NCBI GenBank assembly: GCA_013152575.1
Contig: JAADGB010000013.1
Span: 1,650-10,222 of the forward strand
From: Thermoproteota archaeon
Lineage (GTDB): Archaea; Thermoproteota; Thermoprotei_A; Sulfolobales; Acidilobaceae
DNA: 8,573 nucleotides
Reading direction: 5' to 3'
Position 1 is the stretch's first letter; each line of letters begins with the position of its first letter. The translations under genes and the position numbers were made by a program. Shown here piece by piece: positions 1 through 5,306 of this stretch. The notes under the pieces were generated by a model. That model was not told the origin of the DNA, searched no databases, and saw nothing but the letters and a program-made list of their open reading frames with translations.

Positions 1-1
1 G

Positions 2-232
2 GTTATACTCCGGGAGATCACCCCCTCCTACTATGCACCGGTTGGTAACTGGCATATCAGGGAGACTGTTAGGAGGGCGCTGGCTAGGGGTCCCTTGCTG
101 AGGACTAGTAGTGAGGATGAGGCCGTGGGCCTAGTGCGAAGGCTCCTCGATAACCCGGATGCAGTGTTGAGGATGAGCCGCTTCCTCCCCGGTGGGAGGT
201 ATAGGAGGACTCGTATTACAGACTTCTTCTAG
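2..232 (+). CDS. C-terminal fragment of a probable Nre-family (NreA-like) archaeal DNA repair protein
   Basis: The reading frame is open from the left edge (codons begin at base 2) to a TAG at 230-232, giving the last 76 residues of a protein whose start lies outside the window. The visible part has a segment resembling the conserved C-terminal region I remember for archaeal Nre proteins (EITPSYYAPVGNWHIRETVR, about residues 5-24), then a basic stretch and the very C-terminal sequence RRTRITDFF. That ending has the hydrophobic-x-x-Phe-Phe core of a PCNA-interacting (PIP) box, with the usual first Gln replaced by Arg. Haloarchaeal NreA is known to act in repair of mitomycin C damage with UvrABC and to depend on a C-terminal PIP motif. 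Family assignment is by remembered motif only; another PCNA-binding repair or replication protein remains possible. A GGGTCCC site follows the stop codon directly. Confidence 0.55.
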   Translation, partial: VILREITPSYYAPVGNWHIRETVRRALARGPLLRTSSEDEAVGLVRRLLDNPDAVLRMSRFLPGGRYRRTRITDFF

Positions 233-417
233 GGGTCCCTTACTATAATCTACTATACATGCTATTGAATGGTATTATTGTCATCAACCCTTTGAGTCAA
301 ATTGTATTATTGACCCTCAATATGCAAACAGGTAATACTATGCCTCCCCAGACAGGGTCCCTCGAGAGGAATTACCCACGCCATAATACCGGGGGTGTAT
401 AGTAGTATGTATACTAG
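233..417. other. AT-rich convergent spacer with short repeats beside the WhiP-like gene
   Basis: This 185-base gap separates two convergent gene ends and holds no convincing ORF. It is visibly richer in A+T than its surroundings and carries TACTATA twice ten bases apart (241-247, 251-257), TATTATTG twice (273-280, 305-312), and several TCAA/TTGA pairs, including an imperfect inverted repeat of TTGAGTCAA (about 292-300) with TTGACCCTCAA (310-320). GGGTCCC sites lie at 233-239 and 355-361, and another begins just past the end at 421. It may simply hold terminators for both genes. Because the neighbour is WhiP-like, an origin role is conceivable, but I see no origin recognition box consensus. 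Confidence 0.4.
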
Positions 418-1161
418 TCAGGGACCCTCTATGCAGGATTCGAGGGCCTCCTTCATGTTCCTAGTAAGCCCTATCCTTACACCAAGCCTGGGGTCAGTGT
501 AGATGTATACTATGCCCTTACTCTGCAGCCTCCTAGCAACCTTCAGGAGCCAGTGGTAGTCTGCCTCCATGGTCTCGGCCAGGTTGTCCAGGTAGATGTA
601 CGTGTTCCCCCACTTGGCATAGTGGGATAGGAGGCTCGACAGTACCTCCAGTTCCTCCTCGTCTAGGTCATCCTTGTACACCTTGAGTATGCATGAGGCT
701 CTGCGAACCCTTTCTTGTAATTCATTGTGGCCTTTACCTGTTCGAGGGACAATAAACGACAAGGATTTACGGCTTCCAGGCCTCTCCCCACGGGGTGTTT
801 TGTCGTTTATTGTCTCCTTAACCTGTATACTCGACAATATACGCTTGGCTATAGAAGCCATCCTATCGACATCCTCGGCGGTCTCCCTCTCAAGTACGCC
901 CTCAGCGTACTCCTCCCCCTTTGGCGTGAGGCTCCAGAACCCATTGGTGTACTCCACGTATCCACGAGTCTTCCAGTAGGAGAGGTAGCTTGACACGTAC
1001 TTTGTCTCAAAGCCTAGGACGGCGGCGATCTCTGAGCTCCTCATAGGCCTTGATAGGAGGAGGACCATTATGGCATCCACTAGCCTACTCCTGGGTCCCC
1101 CTCTCTCCCTCGTCTTCGACTGCTCGAGGATACGTCTCACTGCATCGGTGATATCGTCCAC
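418..1161 (-). CDS. whiP: WhiP-like double winged-helix replication initiator / DNA-binding protein
   Basis: A 247-residue protein with two winged-helix domains. The first, about residues 25-85, has the helix-turn-helix RSSEIAAVLGFETKYVSSYL followed by a wing (GYVEYTNGFWSLTPKGEEYA). The second, about 165-235, contains DNLAETMEADYHWLLKVARR and a beta wing (GIVYIYTDPRLGVRIGL). The linker between them (about 95-160) is charged and low in predicted order. This layout and the first motif match what I remember of crenarchaeal WhiP, a Cdt1-like initiator encoded beside a replication origin in Sulfolobus; an ordinary two-domain transcription factor is the alternative. The start is GTG at 1161-1159, with GGTG at 1173-1170 eight bases upstream and a TATATTC-type box at 1191-1201. 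It is last in the leftward three-gene cluster. A perfect 15-base inverted repeat (748-814) lies in the linker-coding part, residues 116-138. Confidence 0.6.
   Translation of the reverse strand: MDDITDAVRRILEQSKTRERGGPRSRLVDAIMVLLLSRPMRSSEIAAVLGFETKYVSSYLSYWKTRGYVEYTNGFWSLTPKGEEYAEGVLERETAEDVDRMASIAKRILSSIQVKETINDKTPRGERPGSRKSLSFIVPRTGKGHNELQERVRRASCILKVYKDDLDEEELEVLSSLLSHYAKWGNTYIYLDNLAETMEADYHWLLKVARRLQSKGIVYIYTDPRLGVRIGLTRNMKEALESCIEGP
748..814. repeat. Perfect 15-base inverted repeat inside the WhiP linker
   Basis: The left arm GACAATAAACGACAA (748-762) and right arm TTGTCGTTTATTGTC (800-814) are exact reverse complements, separated by 37 bases that contain a smaller CCCC-AC-GGGG hairpin (786-795). 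The arms encode parts of the linker between the two winged-helix domains. The octamer core GACAATAA recurs at 275-282 (reverse) in the spacer beyond the gene's 3' end and at 5175-5182, and GACAATA at 833-839. It could be a protein-binding site, an mRNA hairpin, or the ends of a tiny inserted element; the sequence alone does not decide. Confidence 0.85.
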
Positions 1162-1190
1162 TACACCGGCACCCGGAGGTCTTCTTGGTA

Positions 1191-1201
1191 TTAGAATATA
1201 C
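1191..1201 (-). promoter_or_regulatory. TATA-like box for the WhiP-like gene
   Basis: Read on the minus strand the sequence is TATATTCTAA, about 33 bases before the GTG start at 1161. It lies in the 53-base gap after the upstream gene, so the WhiP-like gene can be transcribed independently of the two genes before it. A GGGACCC palindrome (1208-1214) sits just upstream of the box, next to the TAG stop of the preceding gene. Confidence 0.5.
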
Positions 1202-1207
1202 TAGGGA

Positions 1208-1381
1208 GGGACCCCTAGGTATCACCACAATATTCTTCGCTGATGAGCCTGAGGAGCCCGGTATAGGCTTTCTCGAAGCAGTCGGGTGGGACTACAAGTA
1301 TGAGGCCCCGAGGGACCCCCGGGTCCCACGCGGATAAGCTACCCCTCTCCTCCTCAGGGACCCCGGGGTACTGGGGGACCC
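1208..1381. repeat. Cluster of five GGGWCCC palindromes
   Basis: GGGWCCC occurs at 1208-1214, 1312-1318, 1321-1327, 1357-1363 and 1375-1381. The first abuts the TAG stop of the winged-helix regulator; the other four are inside its last third, in more than one reading frame. Two (1312 and 1321) are separated by only two bases. This is the densest group of the motif in the window. Confidence 0.8.
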
Positions 1382-1838
1382 CGTTAACAACACCGCCCAC
1401 AATACATACCCTACAGTTCTCAGCCACGAGATAGTCCCTGACATGGTAGACCTCGACCAGGTCCCTGACGGGGTCTGGTATAGGGGATACGAGTGCGTAA
1501 GCGTCCCCAAGCGGAGTCGCCCTAACCCTATAGTATCTCACCGAGTCGCTCAGCAGCCGATAATACTCCCTACCCTTCCCAGTAGCGGTATGCCCCTTAC
1601 CGCCAGGAGCCTTCTCTGCTAGGCCTAGTGATTCGAGCCTTGAGAGGAGGGTTTTCGCAGCCGCCTCTCCGATACCGAGCTCCTTCTGGAGCCGGGGCCT
1701 CCCGACAGGGGAGTCTCCTGATAGGAGTTGGAGGGCCCTGTATACGTGGTAGGCAGTGTAGCCTACGCTACCCCCCTTCTTGCTCTCAGCCGCGGTCAAC
1801 ACGGCCTTTACGGACTGGCAGGCCTGTTGCTGGTTCAA
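1215..1838 (-). CDS. Winged-helix transcriptional regulator, probable DUF4443-type C-terminal domain
   Basis: A 207-residue protein. About residues 27-93 form a winged helix: YTAYHVYRALQLLS, then GRPRLQKELGIGEAAAKTLL as the helix-turn-helix, and a Gly/Lys-rich wing ending TATGKGREYY. The C-terminal half (about 100-205) contains VYHVRDYLVAENCRVCIVGG and a PQYPGVPEE segment, which resemble the RD...GA..A...FPG pattern I associate with crenarchaeal DUF4443 regulators; this is from memory. The effector and targets are unknown. The TTG start at 1838 has GGGGG about nine bases upstream, but it overlaps the preceding gene by 53 bases. A GTG at 1802 would cut the overlap to 17 bases yet lacks a ribosome binding site. 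Its 3' end holds four GGGWCCC palindromes, with a fifth abutting the TAG stop at 1215-1217. Confidence 0.6.
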   Translation of the reverse strand: MNQQQACQSVKAVLTAAESKKGGSVGYTAYHVYRALQLLSGDSPVGRPRLQKELGIGEAAAKTLLSRLESLGLAEKAPGGKGHTATGKGREYYRLLSDSVRYYRVRATPLGDAYALVSPIPDPVRDLVEVYHVRDYLVAENCRVCIVGGVVNGVPQYPGVPEEERGSLSAWDPGVPRGLILVVPPDCFEKAYTGLLRLISEEYCGDT

Positions 1839-2085
1839 CGCTCCACGCCCCCTCGTCGGGTAGGAGGCCCTCGTCTATCATGAATACTGCTAGGTCTTGG
1901 GGGGTAATGTCGCTATCCCCGAGTATCGCAGACTCTATACTCTTCCAGTCCCTCTTCACTCTCTTGCCGAAGTCCTCCCAGAGCCAGTCAACTATCTCCG
2001 CCGGGTCTACCCCGGACTCCCTCAGCTGCCTTAGCAGTGCCTGCTTCACGGCCTTCTCCTTCAGCTTAGCCCTGTACGATGCCAT
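1786..2085 (-). CDS. Small basic/helical protein of unknown function, first gene of the WhiP cluster
   Basis: A 99-residue protein that I do not recognise. It begins with a Lys/Arg/Ala-rich helix (MASYRAKLKEKAVKQALLRQ), then a probably helical middle with three Trp-containing positions (VDWLWEDFGKRVKRDW) and a segment ITPQDLAVFMIDEGLLPDEG that could be a second helical hairpin. No membrane segment, signal peptide or metal motif is visible. The start is well supported: ATG at 2085 with GGTGA at 2097-2093, spaced seven bases, and GGAGG directly before the ATG. Its 3' end overlaps the winged-helix regulator by 53 bases, so the two are probably translated from one mRNA. Its promoter faces the ornithine carbamoyltransferase promoter. 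A DNA-binding helper of the two downstream DNA-binding proteins is possible but unproven. Confidence 0.65.
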   Translation of the reverse strand: MASYRAKLKEKAVKQALLRQLRESGVDPAEIVDWLWEDFGKRVKRDWKSIESAILGDSDITPQDLAVFMIDEGLLPDEGAWSVEPATGLPVRKGRVDRG

Positions 2086-2169
2086 CCTCCTGTCACCATC
2101 CCTACGGGTCCCTGTACAGGTTAGAGTCTATAACCACCAGGGTATCCATTAGGGACCCGGTGTACTGCC
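2086..2169. promoter_or_regulatory. Compact divergent promoter region between the WhiP cluster and argF, flanked by two GGGWCCC sites
   Basis: Only 84 bases separate the ATG at 2085 (minus) from the GTG at 2170 (plus). A central TATA-like stretch, CTATAACC at 2129-2136 (GGTTATAG on the minus strand), lies about 38 bases before the plus start and about 45 before the minus start, so it could serve either direction. GGGTCCC at 2106-2112 and GGGACCC at 2152-2158 lie at almost equal distances from it, close to where transcription would be expected to begin each way. Ribosome binding sites are GGTGA (2097-2093, minus) and GGTG (2159-2162, plus). Confidence 0.45.
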
Positions 2170-3114
2170 GTGACCTTATACGACTTGAAGGGTAGGAGCC
2201 TAACATGCCTCACAGAGTATTCTCCCGACGAGATCAGGATGCTAATCGAGCTCGGCCTAGACTTCAAGAGGAGATTCTATGCTGGAGAGAGGATAATACC
2301 TGTATTGAAGGGTAGGAGCATCGCTATGATATTCGAGAAGCCGAGCACAAGGACGAGGGTCAGCTTCGACATAGCAGCGTGGCAGCTAGGCGCGAGGGCA
2401 CTATACCTGGGCTGGAGGGACCTCCAGCTGGGCCGTGGGGAGACTATAGCTGACACCGCCAGGGTATTGTCGAGGTATGTTGACGGCATAGTTGCTAGGG
2501 TGAAGGAGCATAGCAAGGTCGAGGAGCTTGCAAGGTACGCGAGGGTCCCCGTGATAAACGGGTTAAGCGACCTTAGCCACCCCGTCCAGGCCCTCGGCGA
2601 CTACATGACTATCCTCGAGGTTAAGGGGAGGCTCAAGGGGGTGAAGCTTGCCTTCATAGGTGATGGAAGCGATAACGTTCTCCACAGCCTCCTAGTGGCT
2701 GGGGCTAAGCTCGGAGTAGACATAGTTATAGCGACGCCCAAACAGTTACAGCCAGACCCCAGGATACTCGAGGCTGCGTTGAAGGCTGCAGAGGAGTCGG
2801 GCTCGGAGATTAGGATAGTAGAGGATCCATACGAGGCCGTTGCTGGCGCCGACGTGGTATACACTGATGTATGGGTTAGCATGGGCCAGGAGGAGGCGCG
2901 TGAGGCGAAGGTCAGACTCCTACAACCATACCAGGTTAACGTGAAGCTAATGGAGGCTGCCGGCTCGAAGGCCCTATTCATGCACTGTCTACCAGCTCAT
3001 AGGGGCGAGGAGGTTACCGACGAGGTCATTGATGGGCCCCAGAGCATAGTGTGGGACCAGGCTGAGAACAGACTGCATATACAGAAGGCCATACTCTCAG
3101 CGCTAATACCCTAG
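2170..3114 (+). CDS. argF: Ornithine carbamoyltransferase
   Basis: This 314-residue enzyme transfers the carbamoyl group from carbamoyl phosphate to ornithine, giving citrulline in cytosolic arginine synthesis. All family signatures are present: STRTR at 59-63 for carbamoyl phosphate, HPVQ at 137-140, DVWVSMG at 233-239 (the SMG ornithine loop that separates it from aspartate carbamoyltransferase), and MHCLPAHRG at 271-279 with the catalytic Cys. The nucleotide-like fold of the second half starts near KLAFIGDGSDNV (159-170). Length is normal for the family. The GTG start has GGTG seven bases upstream and lies a short distance after a TATA-like box. The gene stands alone, without other arginine genes in the window, and ends eight bases from a convergent gene. 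No operator for an arginine regulator could be recognised. Confidence 0.97.
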   Translation: MTLYDLKGRSLTCLTEYSPDEIRMLIELGLDFKRRFYAGERIIPVLKGRSIAMIFEKPSTRTRVSFDIAAWQLGARALYLGWRDLQLGRGETIADTARVLSRYVDGIVARVKEHSKVEELARYARVPVINGLSDLSHPVQALGDYMTILEVKGRLKGVKLAFIGDGSDNVLHSLLVAGAKLGVDIVIATPKQLQPDPRILEAALKAAEESGSEIRIVEDPYEAVAGADVVYTDVWVSMGQEEAREAKVRLLQPYQVNVKLMEAAGSKALFMHCLPAHRGEEVTDEVIDGPQSIVWDQAENRLHIQKAILSALIP

Positions 3115-3122
3115 GGGTAGAG

Positions 3123-3443
3123 TTAGGAGCCGATAACGCCAAACTGGGGAAGCCCTACACCCGTAATATTGTTCTCTTCTCTTATCTTATCGAATACAGC
3201 ATCAACCACGTCTGTGGCTAGGGGTGCCTCCCCGCTCGATACAACCTTATCCTCTACGAGTACTGTTGGTAGCCCGGCCTCTGCAGCTTCATCTCCTGGT
3301 ACTGGGACCTCTATTACGGCGATCTCAACAGGGATCCCGTACTCTTTTGCTAGGAAGACTTGGACCTCCTTAACTATCTTCTCGGCCAGCCTGCTCGCCT
3401 CGTCTAGCCCAGCGTATACTGTTATAGTGATGTAATCCGCCAC
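3123..3443 (-). CDS. Small thioredoxin-fold-like protein without a CxxC active site
   Basis: A 106-residue acidic protein with the order beta (YITITVYAG), helix (about 14-36, ASRLAEKIVKEVQVFLAKEY), beta (VEIAVIEVPV), then GLPTVLVEDKVVSSGEAP (58-74) and a final helix (TDVVDAVFDKIREE). The GLPTVLV...VVSSGEAP part looks like the cis-proline loop and following hairpin of thioredoxin-like folds. There is no cysteine at all, so a redox role is unlikely; a scaffold or binding role fits better. The C-terminal tail (ITGVGLPQFGVIGS) may be flexible. The start is GTG at 3443 with a GGGGGT stretch five bases upstream. It is convergent with argF (eight-base gap) and divergent from the hemerythrin fusion. 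I do not recognise a named family, and the fold is an inference. Confidence 0.6.
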   Translation of the reverse strand: MADYITITVYAGLDEASRLAEKIVKEVQVFLAKEYGIPVEIAVIEVPVPGDEAAEAGLPTVLVEDKVVSSGEAPLATDVVDAVFDKIREENNITGVGLPQFGVIGS

Positions 3444-3508
3444 CTTCTACCCCCAAGTATCTGGTTACTGGCTCCCCTAGTGATACCTGGTTAGGGATAG
3501 TAGTAGCC

Positions 3509-3519
3509 GGGTAGTACCC
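3509..3519. promoter_or_regulatory. 11-base palindrome GGGTAGTACCC upstream of the hemerythrin gene
   Basis: GGGTA-G-TACCC is an exact odd palindrome located just upstream of the AT-rich promoter stretch of the hemerythrin fusion gene and between it and the divergent 3443 gene. Its position suits a repressor or activator site, but a single short palindrome is weak evidence. Confidence 0.3.
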
Positions 3520-3529
3520 CTCGAATTCA

Positions 3530-3590
3530 GTAAAAATATTCTTGTTTATTATAGTAATTTACATATATTTCAATCCACATATATACTCTA
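3530..3590 (+). promoter_or_regulatory. AT-rich promoter of the hemerythrin fusion gene
   Basis: Bases 3530-3590 are strongly A+T rich with TATA-like sequences at 3561-3569 (ACATATATT) and 3578-3586 (CATATATAC). The second lies about 35 bases before the GTG at 3617, which would give a very short leader. The reading frame runs open back to a TTG at 3542, but translation from there would read through these TATA-like boxes, so they are better explained as promoter than as coding sequence. Confidence 0.5.
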
Positions 3591-3616
3591 GTGAGGCGAG
3601 TAAAGGGGCGACACTA

Positions 3617-4579
3617 GTGGCCTCATTCCTATCCAGGATACTAGCCTTCCTGAAGAAGGGTCTGTTCGGATCCAGGGAGTTAGAGGAGGATTTCATTAAG
3701 AGGATAAAGAAGGGGGACATCGAGTATATACTTAACCAGGGGGTCCCCAGCATAGAGCCTCCCCCAACACCGGGAGCAAAACCATGGAGGGTCCCCTACA
3801 TTGCGGAAGGCTTCGAAGCTGGTAGCATGCTCCTCCTAGACCCGGAGGCTCTGATGTATATACTTGTGGCTGCGGAGAGCAAGTATGATGTAGTGAGGGC
3901 TAAGGGACCCGGCGACGCGGTCCTCGAGAGGATAGCGTATTTCTCTAGGGTGAGGCCCGGGAGGATACAGTACTTCCTTGCAGTCCCGGACTCTAAGACG
4001 GAGATCCGGGTGCTTGCATCAGAGGGCCTCGTCACGGGTCTATACCTCAACTATGAAGGGAAACACTATGTTGGAGCCGAATCCTACAAGGTGTTGAAGA
4101 CCCTCTACTGGGATGATATTGCATTTACCGTGACTAGGGTAAAGGAGAGCCTCTTAACGTGGAGTGACGAGGCCCTCTCAGTCTACGTTATAGGCTTGGA
4201 TAACCAGCACAAGTATCTCGTCAACACGCTTAACAGCCTATACAAGGCAACCGTTGCTGGCGAGGGGGATAAGATCTCATCCCTCATCCTCAAGAGGCTC
4301 GTAGACTACACGAAGTTCCACTTTAGGAGCGAAGAGATACTCATGGAGAAATACGATTACCCCGTGGAGAAATACGAGAGGCATGTAAAGGAGCACCTAG
4401 CCTTTGTAGATGCGATCAACAAGTTCAAGAAGGAGTACGATAGGGGAGAGGCCCGGTTAACGCTAGACGTATTCAAGTTCCTGGCAACCTGGATCAAAAA
4501 CCATGTAGCCGGCACGGATAGGGATTATGGAAGATACTTCCTCGAGATAGGAGTGGCGAACTACAAGCCGAAATCCTAG
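3617..4579 (+). CDS. Hemerythrin-domain protein with an unrecognised N-terminal domain
   Basis: With the GTG start at 3617 the protein has 320 residues. Residues about 188-310 form a complete hemerythrin four-helix domain with all seven expected diiron ligands: His198 (LDNQHKYL), His235 and Glu239 (FHFRSEE), His256 and His260 (YERHVKEH), His296 and Asp301 (NHVAGTD). Hemerythrins bind oxygen, or sense oxygen, NO or iron. Residues 1-180 are not recognised: an amphipathic basic N-terminal helix (SRILAFLKKGLFG), a Pro-rich stretch (IEPPPTPG, 46-53), and an alpha/beta region with EIRVLASEGLVTGLYLNY then KHYVGAESYKVLKTL (129-163), faintly like small sensor/effector domains. No membrane segment is clear. 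The fusion suggests oxygen or redox sensing coupled to an unknown output. The ORF could be read from TTG at 3542, but that part covers the promoter. Its TAG overlaps the TAG of the convergent gene at CTAG 4576-4579. Confidence 0.85.
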   Translation: MASFLSRILAFLKKGLFGSRELEEDFIKRIKKGDIEYILNQGVPSIEPPPTPGAKPWRVPYIAEGFEAGSMLLLDPEALMYILVAAESKYDVVRAKGPGDAVLERIAYFSRVRPGRIQYFLAVPDSKTEIRVLASEGLVTGLYLNYEGKHYVGAESYKVLKTLYWDDIAFTVTRVKESLLTWSDEALSVYVIGLDNQHKYLVNTLNSLYKATVAGEGDKISSLILKRLVDYTKFHFRSEEILMEKYDYPVEKYERHVKEHLAFVDAINKFKKEYDRGEARLTLDVFKFLATWIKNHVAGTDRDYGRYFLEIGVANYKPKS

Positions 4580-5229
4580 CCTTCCCTTAGAGCCATCATT
4601 ATTTTTTCCAAATCGATGCCTCCCTCTCTGAGTATAACTGGCTCCTCATGCGTTATGTCGACGACCGTGCTAGGCACTCCTAGGAGGACGGGTCCCCCAT
4701 CTATGTATAGGTCTACTAATCCACCCAGCTGTACATGGGCGTCGTAGGCTGTACGAGGCGGTGCACCCCCGCTCTTGTTAGCACTTGTACCTACCAACAC
4801 TCCTCCTATCCTGTTTGCTATCTCCCTTACAAGAGGGCACTTCGGCAGTCTGACTCCTATATTCCCCCATGCCTTGAGGTGGTCTGGGAGGTTCTTGGCA
4901 GGCCTCTCTACTATTGTCAATGGCCCGGGCCAGAATGCTCTCGCTAGCTTCCAGAACCTATCGCTAGGCTCTACCACGAGTAGAGCATGGTGTGATTCGC
5001 CGAGGAGTAGGGGTACTGGCTTGTTGGGGTCCCTCCCCTTTATCTTATACACCCTCTCGAGAGCTTTCGGGTCGAAGGGGTCTGCTAGTATGCCGTATAC
5101 CGTGTCGGTTGGGGCGACTATCACGCCGGAGTTCTTCAGTATCTCGACTGCTAGGTCTATGACCTCTGAGGTCGGACAATAACAATTTGCCTCGATTATC
5201 TCCAACGCTATATACACCCGTTCAGACAT
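4576..5229 (-). CDS. tsaC: Threonylcarbamoyl-AMP synthase (YrdC/Sua5 family, YrdC domain only)
   Basis: A 217-residue enzyme making L-threonylcarbamoyl-AMP from threonine, bicarbonate and ATP, the first step of t6A modification of tRNAs reading ANN codons. Signature segments are PTDTVYG (40-46), KGRD (64-67), KPVP (70-73), PGPLT (101-105), VRLP (126-129), GTSANKSG (147-154), PSTVVD (186-191) and ILREG (199-203). The protein ends after the YrdC domain and lacks the extra C-terminal Sua5 domain found in many archaeal homologues. The ATG at 5229 has no ribosome binding site; a TATA-like GGTATAGC (5257-5264) about 30 bases upstream suggests a leaderless message. Starts at the following GTG or TTG (LEIIEAN) are possible. 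It diverges from the aRF1 gene and shares its stop bases with the convergent hemerythrin gene. Confidence 0.93.
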   Translation of the reverse strand: MSERVYIALEIIEANCYCPTSEVIDLAVEILKNSGVIVAPTDTVYGILADPFDPKALERVYKIKGRDPNKPVPLLLGESHHALLVVEPSDRFWKLARAFWPGPLTIVERPAKNLPDHLKAWGNIGVRLPKCPLVREIANRIGGVLVGTSANKSGGAPPRTAYDAHVQLGGLVDLYIDGGPVLLGVPSTVVDITHEEPVILREGGIDLEKIMMALREG

Positions 5230-5306
5230 GTATTGTTATCTAACACTATTTTGTCTGCTATACCGCTACCGAAGTATAATAAGGCTAGGGAGGGACCCCC
5301 ACATGA
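5230..5306. promoter_or_regulatory. Divergent promoter region between tsaC and aRF1
   Basis: The 77-base gap holds a plus-strand TATA-like box GTATAATAA at 5274-5282, about 28 bases before the aRF1 ATG at 5307, implying a leaderless or nearly leaderless transcript. On the minus strand GGTATAGC (5257-5264) is about 30 bases before the tsaC ATG. A GGGACCC palindrome (5292-5298) lies between the plus TATA box and the aRF1 start. Both genes serve translation, so shared control is plausible. Confidence 0.5.

Noticed and set aside
674..993. Two plus-strand frames opposite the WhiP-like gene
   Set aside because: Composition is not protein-like and the minus strand encodes clear winged helices.
1241..1262. 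CTGATGA followed by CTGA, resembling C and D boxes of a guide RNA
   Set aside because: The C box has C at its first position and the boxes are only two bases apart, leaving no guide sequence.
1831..1846. GGTTCAACGC, resembling a tRNA T-loop
   Set aside because: No matching T-stem, acceptor or anticodon arms could be built around it, and it lies in a coding overlap.
1628..2152. 174-residue open frame on the plus strand opposite the regulator and the small unknown gene
   Set aside because: Low-complexity Ser/Pro/Arg composition, no ribosome binding site, and it lies antisense to two genes with recognisable structure or a strong start.
3542..3616. N-terminal extension of the hemerythrin protein from TTG 3542
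   Set aside because: Encodes an Ile/Tyr-rich run that covers AT-rich TATA-like sequences; GTG at 3617 fits the promoter spacing better.
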